A stretch of 64,000 nt of DNA from assembly GCF_002631185.1 (NCBI RefSeq), contig NZ_PDNU01000007.1, forward strand, positions 29,364 to 93,363. Reading direction: 5' to 3'. Made by a program: the position numbers and the translations under genes. The stretch's first letter is position 1; every line of letters starts with the position of its first letter. The notes below the pieces were generated by a model. That model saw only the letters and a list, made by a program, of their open reading frames with translations. It had not been told where the DNA came from and did no database searches. Positions 36,569-44,188 of this stretch are shown one piece after another. The DNA comes from Teichococcus rhizosphaerae. Lineage in GTDB: Bacteria > Pseudomonadota > Alphaproteobacteria > Acetobacterales > Acetobacteraceae.

Positions 36569-36597
36569 ATCATATAGCCGCGCATCATCTTTCTGCA
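36569..36597 (-). promoter_or_regulatory. Candidate promoter for mucR
   Basis: On the minus strand TTGCAG (36597-36592) and TATGAT (36574-36569) are spaced by 18 bases; TATATG at 16 bases is an overlapping option. Transcription would start near 36562 and leave a ~55-base leader. The surrounding AT-rich stretch is the kind of site MucR binds. Confidence 0.45.
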
Positions 36598-36618
36598 ACA
36601 GCAATCGGAGTTGAAATC

Positions 36619-36897
36619 TTGACAGATCAACCCTCCCAAAAAATTACTGTGCCGCAAGAAGAACTCCCTCAACACCTGCTGGATATCACAACCGAGACTT
36701 GCCCCATGACATTCGTCCGCACGCGGCTGGCGCTGGACCGGCTGCCGAGGGGAGGAATTCTGCTGGTCCGGTTGCGGGGCGAGGAGCCGGCGCGCAACGT
36801 TCCGCGCACCGCCACCGAGCAGGGACATGAGGTTCTCGATCAGCGCGCGGCGGAAGACGGCAGCGTGCTGCTCACGATCCGCAAAGGCGGCGGCTGA
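36619..36897 (+). CDS. TusA-family sulfur-carrier protein
   Basis: A 92-residue TusA/SirA-like protein. The fold signature is clear: LDITTETCPMTFVRTRLALDRLPRGGILLVRLRGEEPARNVPRTATEQGHEVLDQ. TusA proteins relay persulfide sulfur via the Cys of the CP-x-P motif for tRNA thiolation and cofactor synthesis. Here the motif is CPMT, with Thr in place of the second Pro. The start is TTG 36619, supported by GGAG eight bases upstream. It is divergent from mucR, and its 3' end overlaps the convergent rimI by 26 bases. The specific sulfur partner is unknown. Confidence 0.82.
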   Translation: MTDQPSQKITVPQEELPQHLLDITTETCPMTFVRTRLALDRLPRGGILLVRLRGEEPARNVPRTATEQGHEVLDQRAAEDGSVLLTIRKGGG

Positions 36898-37321
36898 GCA
36901 CCAGCGCGTCGCTGCCATCGGCGTAGTAGCGGCGCCGGCGGCCGCTTTCGGCGAAGCCCGCCGCCCCGTAGAGCGCGCGCGCCGCCTCGTTGGCCACCGA
37001 AACCTCCAGGAACATCGTGGCGGCGCCCCCCGCCAGGGCGCGGGCCAGCGCGGCCGCCAGCAGCCTGCCCCCCACGCCGCGCCGCCGCGCCGCCGGCGCC
37101 ACCGCCAGCGTCAGGATCTCCGCCTCGTCCGCCGCCACGCGCGCCAGGACGAAGCCCTCCCCCGGCACCAGCAGCGCGAAGGCGCCCGGCATCTCCAGCA
37201 GCAGCCGCAGCGCATCCGCCCCCCACCGCTCCGCGGGCGGAAAGGCCTCGGCATGCAGCGCCGCCAGCGCCGCCGAGGCTTCCGCGCCGGCCAGGCGCGG
37301 CGCGGAGGCTTCCTCAGCCAC
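36872..37321 (-). CDS. rimI: Ribosomal protein S18-alanine N-acetyltransferase RimI
   Basis: A ~149-residue GNAT acetyltransferase. It shows ALAALHAEAFPPAERWGADALRLLLEMPGAFALLVP, ILTLAVAPAARRRGVGGRLLAAALARALAGGAATMFLEVSVANEAARALYGAAGFAESGRRRRYY, the RimI hallmark. RimI acetylates the N-terminus of ribosomal protein S18. The start is placed at GTG 37321, overlapping the tsaB stop (GTGGCTGA), which gives the normal family length; ATG 37351 would add ten residues. The tsaB-rimI pair is conserved in many bacteria. Its 3' end overlaps tusA. Confidence 0.87.
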   Translation of the reverse strand: MAEEASAPRLAGAEASAALAALHAEAFPPAERWGADALRLLLEMPGAFALLVPGEGFVLARVAADEAEILTLAVAPAARRRGVGGRLLAAALARALAGGAATMFLEVSVANEAARALYGAAGFAESGRRRRYYADGSDALVLSRRLCGS

Positions 37322-37979
37322 CGGGCAGACGCACCGCGGGAGGCTCGACATAGAGCGGCAGCGCGGCGCGCGGCGGCAGCCGGCCAGCCAGGCGCAGCGC
37401 CGCCACGGCCGCCACCGCGCCCGCTTCCGGCAACAGGCTCCCGGTGAGGCGGGCGGCGATGCCCCGCGCGGCCAGCGCTTCCGCAGCGGCCTCCGCCATG
37501 TCGCCCACCAGCACCACCGGACCGGCCGGGTCCGGCAGTTCGGCCAGCGCCAGGGGCTGCGGCGGGGCGGCGGCGGCATCCTCGCCGGGCGCGAAGCGCT
37601 CCAGCAGCACGCGGCCGCGCCTGGTGTCGATCACCGACCACACGGCCTCCGCGTCCCGCAGCGCGGGCGGCAGGGCGGCGCGCAGCGCCTCGCCGGTGGT
37701 GACGCCGACCGCCGGGCAGCCGGCCGCCAGCGCCACGCCCTGCGCCAGCGCCAGCGCGGCGCGGATGCCGGTGAAGCCGCCAGGGCCCACCACCGCCGCC
37801 ACCGCGTCCAGCTCCGCCGCGGCGAGGCCCGCCTCGGCCAGCACGCGGGCCACCATCGGCGGCAGCGCCACCGCCTGGCCCCGCGCGCCTTCCGCCAGGG
37901 CCGCGGCGCGCACCGCGCCATCCACCCACACCGCCGCCGAGGCCCGCGCCAGCGCGCCATCCATCGCCAGAATCCGCAT
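37314..37979 (-). CDS. tsaB: tRNA threonylcarbamoyladenosine biosynthesis protein TsaB
   Basis: A 221-residue ASKHA-fold protein, the scaffold partner of TsaD in t6A formation. N-terminus MRILAMDGALARASAAVW; conserved central part LDAVAAVVGPGGFTGIRAALALAQGVALAAGCPAVGVTTGEAL; VIDTRRGRVLLERF; C-terminal LPLYVEPPAVRLPGG. GGAG lies 6 bases before ATG 37979. The TC-AMP synthase that feeds the same pathway is encoded at 4.5-5.5 kb. It overlaps rimI at its 3' end. tsaD and tsaE are not in the window. Confidence 0.9.
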   Translation of the reverse strand: MRILAMDGALARASAAVWVDGAVRAAALAEGARGQAVALPPMVARVLAEAGLAAAELDAVAAVVGPGGFTGIRAALALAQGVALAAGCPAVGVTTGEALRAALPPALRDAEAVWSVIDTRRGRVLLERFAPGEDAAAAPPQPLALAELPDPAGPVVLVGDMAEAAAEALAARGIAARLTGSLLPEAGAVAAVAALRLAGRLPPRAALPLYVEPPAVRLPGG

Positions 37980-38105
37980 GCCGCGCTCCATAGGCCAGGC
38001 ACGCGGCGGAAGGAATGCGGGGGCGCGCAAAAGCCGCCGGCGCGGGCGGATTCTCCTGCCCTCCCCCCGGCGACAGCCGGCGGGCGCGGTGGCAGGATCA
38101 CGGCC

Positions 38106-38654
38106 ATGCTCCTGCCCGTCACCGAAGCCGATGGCTTCCTGCTCGACATCCGGTACGCCACGGCGGACAACCTGGCCGGCCGGCCGATCTACCGCCGCCC
38201 CGTGGCGCTGCTGCTGCCGCTGGCGCGGGAGCGGCTGTTCCGCGCGCGCGACCAGGCGGCGCGGCTCGGGCTGAAGCTCCGCCTGTTCGACGCCTTCCGC
38301 CCGCTGGAGGCGCAATGGGCGCTCTGGCACGCGGTGGAGGACAAGCGCTTCGTGTCCGACCCGCGCAGCGGCGGCGTGCATCCACGCGGCGCGGCGGTGG
38401 ATCTCTCCCTGGCGGATGCGGCCAGCGGCGCGCTGCTGCCCATGGGCACCGGCTTCGATGCCGTCGCGGCCGAGTCGGCGCATGGGCATCCGGGCGTGCC
38501 GGCGGAGGACCAGCGCAACCGCGCCCTGCTGCTGGGGCTGATGACCGCCGCCGGGTGGGACCATTACGGGCTGGAATGGTGGCACTACCAGTTGCCGGAG
38601 GCGCGCGCCTTTCCGCCGCTCAGCGCCAGCGCGGTGCCGGAAGGGCCGATCTAG
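38106..38654 (+). CDS. D-Ala-D-Ala dipeptidase, VanX/DdpX family
   Basis: A 182-residue M15D-type zinc dipeptidase. Substrate and metal residues are visible: LFDAFRPLEAQWALW, the zinc motif GVHPRGAAVDLSL (His and Asp ligands), and the C-terminal EWWHYQL with the catalytic Glu and last His ligand. MGTGFDAVAAESAH is also typical. DdpX-type enzymes split D-Ala-D-Ala, usually to recycle peptidoglycan building blocks. No signal peptide is seen, so it is probably cytosolic. No vanH/vanA-like ligase or ddp transporter lies nearby, so a glycopeptide-resistance role is not supported. Confidence 0.82.
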   Translation: MLLPVTEADGFLLDIRYATADNLAGRPIYRRPVALLLPLARERLFRARDQAARLGLKLRLFDAFRPLEAQWALWHAVEDKRFVSDPRSGGVHPRGAAVDLSLADAASGALLPMGTGFDAVAAESAHGHPGVPAEDQRNRALLLGLMTAAGWDHYGLEWWHYQLPEARAFPPLSASAVPEGPI

Positions 38655-38733
38655 CGCCCTGCCCGCGGCGCTCGCCGCGAGACTTCGCGGCGGGGGGCTT
38701 CTCCGGCGCAGGGCGGTGCGCCAGATAGGGCGG

Positions 38734-39369
38734 ATGGACCGCCGCACGCTGCTCGCCGCCACCCTCGCCCTGCCCTCCTCCCTCCTGGCCGGCCGCGCCG
38801 CCGCCCAGCTGGTGCCGGCCAACCAGGCCGCCGCCGCGCTGCAACGGGTCGAGGCCTACATGAACGGCATCACCACGCTGCGCGCCCGCTTCCTGCAGAT
38901 CGCGCAGAATGGCGGCTCGGCGGAAGGCACGGCCTTCATCGCCCGGCCGGGCCGGATGCGCTTCGACTACGACCCGCCGGAGCCGCTGCTGCTGGTCGCC
39001 TCGGACGGGCAGTTCCTGCACTACGACCGGGAGCTGAAGCAGCCCAGCATCGTGCCGGTCTCCTCGACGCCGCTCGGCTTCCTGCTGCGGCCGCAGATGC
39101 GCTTCGGCGGCGACATCGAGGTGCTGGGGGTGGAGCGCGGCAACGGCTTCGTGGGCGTCACGCTGCGGCGGCGGGACAACCCGGCCGAGGGGCGCCTCAC
39201 CCTGGTGCTGGCGGAAGACCCGATGGAGCTGCGCCAATGGGTGGTGGTGGACGGGCAGGGCCGCCAGACGCGGGTGACGCTGACCCAGATCGAGACCGGG
39301 ATGAGCCTGCCGCGCCGCCTCTTCACCTTCAACGATCCGAGCTTCTTCGAGAATGAGGGCCGACGCTGA
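38734..39369 (+). CDS. lolA: Outer-membrane lipoprotein carrier LolA
   Basis: A 211-residue periplasmic chaperone that ferries lipoproteins from LolCDE to the outer membrane. A signal peptide (MDRRTLLAATLALPSSLLAGRAAAQ, with an Arg-Arg pair) precedes the beta-half-barrel: VEAYMNGITTLRARFLQIAQNGG, GTAFIARPGRMRFDYDPPEPLLLVASDGQFLHYDRELKQ, TPLGFLLRP, VTLTQIETGMSLPRRLFTFNDP. ATG 38734 has AGGGCGG just upstream. The twin Arg could suggest Tat export but lacks a full consensus. It sits ~80 bases after the dipeptidase gene. Confidence 0.88.
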   Translation: MDRRTLLAATLALPSSLLAGRAAAQLVPANQAAAALQRVEAYMNGITTLRARFLQIAQNGGSAEGTAFIARPGRMRFDYDPPEPLLLVASDGQFLHYDRELKQPSIVPVSSTPLGFLLRPQMRFGGDIEVLGVERGNGFVGVTLRRRDNPAEGRLTLVLAEDPMELRQWVVVDGQGRQTRVTLTQIETGMSLPRRLFTFNDPSFFENEGRR

Positions 39370-39441
39370 GGCAGGGCTGCCGCCACCGCCATGCACGAAT
39401 AATGCCTTGATCGCGCCGCGCCGCGGCGCAACCTTTGCACC

Positions 39442-40248
39442 ATGCGTCCCCTGATCGGCATCCCCTGCTGCATGAAGGCCTTCGGCGCCTTCGCCATGCC
39501 CAACCACGCCGTGTCCGACCACTACATCAAGGTGGTGATGGGGCCGGTCGGCGGCACGCCGATCCTGGTGCCCGCGGCGGGCGATGCCGTGGTGCGGGAC
39601 ATCCTGCCCCGGCTGGACGGGCTGCTGCTGACCGGCAGCCGCTCCAACGTGGCGCCCGGCCTCTACGCCGGCCCGCCGCACCTGGAGGGCACGCCGGAAG
39701 ACCCGGCGCGCGACTCCACCACCCTGCCGCTGATCCGCGCGGCGCTGGAGATGGGGCTTCCGCTGTTCGCCATCTGCCGCGGCTTCCAGGAGCTGAACGT
39801 GGCGCTGGGCGGCGCGCTGGACCAGCGGGTGCAGGACCTGCCCGGGCGGCTCGACCATTCCACGCCGGTCGATCAGGTGCTGCCCAGGGTGCGCACCGGC
39901 AAGGCGCACAATGTGCACGTGCTGGAGGACGGGATGCTGGCGCAGGTCTGGCGGGGGCTGGACTGGTCGCCGGAAGGCGTGCCGGTGAACTCCCTGCACA
40001 ACCAGGCCGTCTCCCGCGTGGCGCCACGCCTGCTGCCGGAAGCCTGGGCACCGGACGGCACCATCGAGGGCGGCCGTGTCCGGGATGCCCGGGGCTTCGC
40101 CCTCGGCGTGCAGTGGCATCCGGAATATGACTGGGCGGAGGACGCGCTCTCCCGCCGGCTTTTCGAGGCCTTCGGGCAGGCCGCCATGCGCTGGGCGGCG
40201 GAACGGGCAGGCAACATGGCTCCCGCCGCCACGCTTGCGGCCGAATAG
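39442..40248 (+). CDS. Gamma-glutamyl-gamma-aminobutyrate hydrolase family (class-I GATase, C26)
   Basis: A 268-residue amidotransferase-like hydrolase. The triad is visible: nucleophile Cys in PLFAICRGFQELNVALGG, and His and Glu in GVQWHPEYDW. The N-terminus (LIGIPCCMKAFGAFAMPNHAVSDHYIKVVMGPVGGTPILVP) and LDGLLLTGSRSNVAPGLY match PuuD-type enzymes, which cleave gamma-Glu-GABA in putrescine catabolism. No other puu genes are adjacent, so the substrate is uncertain. It begins ~70 bases after lolA and is followed by a long hairpin-rich gap. Confidence 0.82.
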   Translation: MRPLIGIPCCMKAFGAFAMPNHAVSDHYIKVVMGPVGGTPILVPAAGDAVVRDILPRLDGLLLTGSRSNVAPGLYAGPPHLEGTPEDPARDSTTLPLIRAALEMGLPLFAICRGFQELNVALGGALDQRVQDLPGRLDHSTPVDQVLPRVRTGKAHNVHVLEDGMLAQVWRGLDWSPEGVPVNSLHNQAVSRVAPRLLPEAWAPDGTIEGGRVRDARGFALGVQWHPEYDWAEDALSRRLFEAFGQAAMRWAAERAGNMAPAATLAAE

Positions 40249-40315
40249 CAACAGGCCCTGCCGAAGTTTTCGCGTCAAACGTTTTTGAGTTGCGCAAAAA
40301 ACCCTTATCTTCCCG

Positions 40316-40434
40316 TCGGGAAATGCCATTTTGGCATTGGTTGACCGGTTCCCCTCCGGCTCACCCGACCATTCCGTCAAGGAATGATACCCCCCAAGGC
40401 GCCCGGTCCCCCCCGACCGGGCGCCACCTTTTTG
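40316..40434 (+). ncRNA. Candidate small RNA ending in an intrinsic terminator
   Basis: The 320-base gap between two genes contains a run of hairpins on the plus strand: AATGCC/GGCATT near 40325-40340, CATTCC/GGAATG around GTCAA near 40370-40385, then a perfect 11-bp terminator stem and U-run. The first two are AT-richer than the surroundings. Exposed C-rich segments (CCCCTCC and the six-C terminator loop) could pair with Shine-Dalgarno sequences, as in some alphaproteobacterial sRNAs. No convincing promoter is visible (TTATCT near 40303 is a possible -10). It could also be the 3' leader of the preceding gene. Confidence 0.4.
40398..40431 (+). terminator. Strong intrinsic terminator
   Basis: GGCGCCCGGTC (40398-40408) and its exact complement GACCGGGCGCC (40415-40425) enclose a loop of six C, followed by ACCTTTTT. 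This is the clearest plus-strand terminator in the window. It ends either the amidotransferase transcript or a separate small RNA. A second hairpin (CTTCCCCC 40455-40462 / GGGGGAAG 40483-40490) lies between it and xth. Confidence 0.85.
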
Positions 40435-40568
40435 GGGCACCCCTTCTGTGGCCGCTTCCCCCTGGCCGCCTTTCGGCCGAGCGGGGGAAGGGCGGGGCCC
40501 GGGGGCCCCACGGCAGGGGCCGGCGAAGCGGCCTAGCCGTGCCGCGCCATCCGGCCTATCGAGGCGCC

Positions 40569-41375
40569 ATGCCGACCCTCCGCATCGTCACCTGGAACAT
40601 CAACTCCGTCCGCCTGCGCCTGCCCCTGCTGGCCGACCTGGTGCGCGACCTCGCCCCCGACGTGATCTGCCTGCAGGAAACGAAGTGCCCCGACGCGCTG
40701 TTCCCGCATGAGGGCGTGGAGGCGCTGGGCTTCCCGCACCGGGCGGTGCGCGGCATGAAGGGCTATAACGGCACCGCCATCCTGTCCCGCCTCCCCTTCT
40801 CCGTGCGGGCCGACGACCCCGACTGGTGCGCCAGGGGCGATTGCCGGCACCTCGGGGCCGACCTGGCGGTGCCGGGCGGGCTCGAGCTGCACAATTTCTA
40901 CGTGCCCGCCGGCGGCGATGTCCCCGATCGGGAGGCCAACCCGAAATTCGCCCACAAGCTGGACTTCATCGCCGAGGCCACGGCCTGGAACGCGGCGCGC
41001 GGCCCCGCCCGCCGCGCCATGATGCTGGGCGACCTGAACATCGCGCCGCTGGAAAGCGACGTCTGGAGCCACAGGCAGCTGCTCGACGTCGTCTCCCACA
41101 CCCCCGTCGAGGTGGCGGCGCTGGAGGGCTGGCAGCGCGCCGGCGCGTGGCACGACGCCATCCGCCACTTCGTGCCGCCGCCGGAAAAGATCTATACATG
41201 GTGGTCGTACCGGGCGCGGGACTGGGAAGCCTCGGACCGCGGGCGGAGGCTGGACCACATCTGGGTCAGCCAGGACCTGGCCGCCGGGCTGCGGGACTGG
41301 CGGGTCCACCGCGCCGCGCGGAACTGGACGCAAACCAGCGACCATGTTCCCGTGCTTGTTGAACTGGATGTTTAA
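40569..41375 (+). CDS. xth: Exodeoxyribonuclease III
   Basis: A 268-residue AP endonuclease/3'-exonuclease of the EEP fold, acting in base-excision repair. Catalytic elements are in order: RIVTWNINSVRLRLPLL, DVICLQETKCPD (metal Glu), GYNGTAILSRLPF, HNFYVPAGGD, MLGDLNIAPLESDVW (Asp/Asn), YTWWSYRARDWEASDRGRRLDHIWVS and the final SDHVPVLVEL. GAGG lies 4 bases upstream of ATG 40569. A long in-frame extension upstream is not homologous. The gap before it ends in GC-rich palindromes (GGGGCCC/GGGCCCC). Confidence 0.92.
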   Translation: MPTLRIVTWNINSVRLRLPLLADLVRDLAPDVICLQETKCPDALFPHEGVEALGFPHRAVRGMKGYNGTAILSRLPFSVRADDPDWCARGDCRHLGADLAVPGGLELHNFYVPAGGDVPDREANPKFAHKLDFIAEATAWNAARGPARRAMMLGDLNIAPLESDVWSHRQLLDVVSHTPVEVAALEGWQRAGAWHDAIRHFVPPPEKIYTWWSYRARDWEASDRGRRLDHIWVSQDLAAGLRDWRVHRAARNWTQTSDHVPVLVELDV

Positions 41376-41443
41376 TGCGGGATGATGCCGTGTCGCGGTA
41401 AGACCCGTCGCATCATTTTCGCTACGCAGTGAAGGATCTTTGG

Positions 41444-42454
41444 ATGGCACGCTTCCTCGTGACGGGCGGGGCCGGATATGTCGGCAGCCATGTGGTCCTC
41501 GCGCTTGTGGAGCGGGGCGACGAGGTGGTCATCATCGACGACCTGCGCCAGGGCCACCGCGCCGCCGTGCCCGAGGGGGTGGAGCTGGTGGTGGCCGATC
41601 TCGCCGACCGCGCCCGGCTGGCCGAGGTCTTCGCCGGCTGGAAGTTCGACGGCGTGCTGCACTTCGCCGCCCTTTCCCTGGTGGGGGAGAGCATGCGCGA
41701 CCCGCTGCGCTACATCACCGAGAACCTTTCCAACACGCTCGGCCTGGCCGACGCCGCCATCCGCGCGGGCTGCCTGCGCTTCGTGCTGTCCTCCACCGCG
41801 GCGTTGTTCGGCTTCCCCGAGCGGCTGCCGATCGACGAGGCGGCGAGGCTCGGCCCCGTTTCCGCCTATGGCGAGTCGAAGCTGATGGCGGAGCGTGGCC
41901 TCGAATGGGCCGAGCAGGTGCACGGGCTGCGCTCGGCCAGCCTGCGCTACTTCAACGCCGCCGGCGCCGACCCGAAGGGCCGGCTGGGCGAGGACCACAA
42001 CCCCGAGACCCACCTCATCCCGCTGGCCATCAACGCCGCCCTCGGGCTCGGGCCGGAGCTGACCGTGTTCGGCACCGACTACGACACGCCGGACGGCACC
42101 TGCATCCGCGACTATGTGCATGTCACCGATCTGGCGGACGCGCATCTGCGCGTGCTGGACGTGCTGAACGAGGGCCGCAGCGTCCGCTACAATGTGGGCA
42201 ATGGCAGCGGCTATTCGGTGCGCGAGGTGATCGATACCGTGCAGCGCGTCACCGGCCGCCCCGTGCCGCACCGCACCGGGCCGCGCCGCCCGGGCGACCC
42301 GGCGGTGCTGGTGGCCTCCAACACCCGGCTGCGCGAGGAAACCGGCTGGACGCCGCGCTACGCCGCGCTGGAGGACATCGTCCGCACCGCCCATGCCTGG
42401 CGCGCCGCCCACCCGAACGGCTTTCGCGGCAACGCCTCGCAGGTGGCGGCCTGA
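41444..42454 (+). CDS. galE: UDP-glucose 4-epimerase
   Basis: A 336-residue short-chain dehydrogenase/reductase epimerase that interconverts UDP-glucose and UDP-galactose. It has the NAD motif TGGAGYVGSH, DDLRQGHRAAV, HFAALSLVGESM, the catalytic Ser in LSSTAALFG and the Y-x3-K pair in SAYGESKLMAE. Further on are RYFNAAGADPKGRLGEDHNPETHLIPLAI and GTCIRDYVHVTDLADAH. AAGGA lies 7 bases before ATG 41444. It is ~145 bases upstream of the carotenoid operon; supplying a UDP-sugar to the glycosyltransferase there is possible but unproven. Confidence 0.9.
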   Translation: MARFLVTGGAGYVGSHVVLALVERGDEVVIIDDLRQGHRAAVPEGVELVVADLADRARLAEVFAGWKFDGVLHFAALSLVGESMRDPLRYITENLSNTLGLADAAIRAGCLRFVLSSTAALFGFPERLPIDEAARLGPVSAYGESKLMAERGLEWAEQVHGLRSASLRYFNAAGADPKGRLGEDHNPETHLIPLAINAALGLGPELTVFGTDYDTPDGTCIRDYVHVTDLADAHLRVLDVLNEGRSVRYNVGNGSGYSVREVIDTVQRVTGRPVPHRTGPRRPGDPAVLVASNTRLREETGWTPRYAALEDIVRTAHAWRAAHPNGFRGNASQVAA

Positions 42455-42481
42455 CGGGCCGGGCCGCCCGCCGCCATGCCG

Positions 42482-42500
42482 GCCACGCGCCGCGCGTGGC
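42482..42500. terminator. GC hairpin between galE and crtN
   Basis: GCCACGCG (42482-42489) and its exact complement CGCGTGGC (42493-42500) form an 8-bp stem with a 3-base loop. There is no U-run. It may mark the 3' end of galE or stabilise its mRNA. No clear promoter for crtN is visible in the remaining ~100 bases. Confidence 0.4.
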
Positions 42501-42598
42501 GGGCGGATGACGGCCCGTTCTCATCCGTGTAACCCTTGGCAAGTCGCCAACACGCCGCACCTCTGCAGGCGGACCACACAGGTGATCGCAGAGCCGGC

Positions 42599-44188
42599 AT
42601 GAACGCTTCCTTGCCCACCCCTCCCCCCTCGGGCCGCGGGCGCCCCGGCGGCCGCCCGCATGTCATCGTCATCGGCGCGGGGCCGGGCGGGCTGGCGGCC
42701 GCCATGCTGCTCGCGGCGCGCGGCGCCCGGGTCACGCTGTTGGAGAAGGACGGGGTGGTGGGCGGCCGCAGCCGCACCCTGACCACGCCCGAGGGCTACC
42801 GCTTCGACCTCGGCCCCACCTTCTTCCTCTACCCCCGCATCCTCGAGGAGATCTTCGCGAGCTGCGGGGCCGAGCTGCGGCGGGAGGTGGCGCTCACGCG
42901 GCTCGACCCGCAATACCGCCTGGTCTTCGGCGGCGGCGCCGGCCCGGTGATCGACGCGACCCCCGACCTCGACCGCATGGCCGCCGAGATCGCCAAGCTC
43001 GATCCCGCCGACGCCGCCCGGCTGCACGACTTCATGACGCGCAACCGCGGCAAGCTGGAGGCCTTCCGCCCCGTGCTGGAGCGCGGCTTCTCCTCCGCCG
43101 CCGACCTGCTCGGCCTCGACATGCTGAAGGCGCTGCCGCATCTGCGCCCGCACCTCTCGGTCGATGCCGAGCTGAAGCGCCATTTCCGCGACCCGCGCAC
43201 CCGGCTGCTGTTCTCCTTCCAGAGCAAGTATCTGGGGATGAGCCCGTTCCGCTGCCCCAGCCTGTTCACCATCCTCTCCTTTCTCGAATACGAGCACGGC
43301 GTGTTCCACCCCGAGGGCGGCTGCGGCGCGGTGGCCAGCGCCATGGCCCGCGTGGCGGAGCGCGTGGGCGCCGAGATCCGCCTCAACGCCCCGGTGGAGC
43401 GGGTGCTGTTCGAGGGCAAGCGGGCCGTGGGCGTCGAGCTGGGCGGCGAGCGGCTGATGGCCGACGCGGTGGTGATGAACGCCGACTTCGCCCATGCCGC
43501 GCCGAAGCTGATCCCGGACGCGCTGCGCCCGCGCTGGTCGGACGCGCATCTGGCCCGCGCGCGCTATTCCTGCTCCACCTTCATGCTCTATCTCGGGGTG
43601 GAGGGGCGCTTCCCCGAGATCGCGCACCACACCGTGCTGCTGGCCGAGGACTACCAGCGCAACCTCCAGGAGATCGAGACCGGGTTGCTGCCGGGCGAGC
43701 CTTCCCTCTACCTGCACAACCCCGTGGCCACGGACCCCTCCATGGCGCCGCCGGGCCACAGCAGCCTTTACCTGCTGGCGCCGGTGGCCAATCTGCGCGG
43801 CACCACCGACTGGGCGGAGCGCGCGCCGGAGTTCCGCCGCCTCGCGCTGCGGCGGCTCGCCATGCTGGGCCTGCCGGACCTCGAGCCGCGCATCCGCTAC
43901 GAGCGGATGGTGACGCCGCTCGACTGGCGGGACGCGTTCTCGGTGGGCTACGGCGCCACCTTCAACCTGGCGCATGATCTGGGCCAGATGCTTTACTTCC
44001 GCCCCGGCAACCGCTTCGGCGGCACCGAGCGGCTCTACCTCGTGGGCGGCGGCACGCATCCGGGCAGCGGCCTGCCGGTGATCTACGAAGGCGCGCGCAT
44101 CAGCGCCGACCTGTTGTCACGCGACCTCGGGCTGGGCGGCATCGAGACGCGCCTGCCCATGGCGCAGGGAAAGGAGACGGTCGCATGA
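42599..44188 (+). CDS. crtN: C30 carotenoid desaturase CrtN
   Basis: A 529-residue FAD-dependent desaturase of the phytoene-desaturase family. The N-terminal dinucleotide motif VIVIGAGPGGLAAAMLLAARG is followed by LLEKDGVVGGRSRTLTTPEGYRFDLGPTFFLYP; the C-terminal FAD motif reads LYLVGGGTHPGSGLPVIYEGARISADLL. Middle segments RYSCSTFMLYLGV, the DYQRNLQEI stretch and SLYLHNPVATDPSMAPPG resemble CrtN of the staphyloxanthin pathway more than C40 CrtI. Beside squalene-making HpnCDE the substrate is probably squalene, desaturated to diapolycopene. It is the first gene of a coupled operon (4-base overlap with crtP). C40 phytoene as substrate is the alternative. Confidence 0.78.
   Translation: MNASLPTPPPSGRGRPGGRPHVIVIGAGPGGLAAAMLLAARGARVTLLEKDGVVGGRSRTLTTPEGYRFDLGPTFFLYPRILEEIFASCGAELRREVALTRLDPQYRLVFGGGAGPVIDATPDLDRMAAEIAKLDPADAARLHDFMTRNRGKLEAFRPVLERGFSSAADLLGLDMLKALPHLRPHLSVDAELKRHFRDPRTRLLFSFQSKYLGMSPFRCPSLFTILSFLEYEHGVFHPEGGCGAVASAMARVAERVGAEIRLNAPVERVLFEGKRAVGVELGGERLMADAVVMNADFAHAAPKLIPDALRPRWSDAHLARARYSCSTFMLYLGVEGRFPEIAHHTVLLAEDYQRNLQEIETGLLPGEPSLYLHNPVATDPSMAPPGHSSLYLLAPVANLRGTTDWAERAPEFRRLALRRLAMLGLPDLEPRIRYERMVTPLDWRDAFSVGYGATFNLAHDLGQMLYFRPGNRFGGTERLYLVGGGTHPGSGLPVIYEGARISADLLSRDLGLGGIETRLPMAQGKETVA

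Noticed and set aside
36557..36578. TTGACT on the plus strand as -35 of a tusA promoter
   Set aside because: No -10 element lies at 16-18 bases; the nearby TATAGC is only 10 bases away.
38106..38654. Glycopeptide-resistance vanX
   Set aside because: No vanH- or vanA-type genes or regulators are near, so a housekeeping dipeptidase is more likely.
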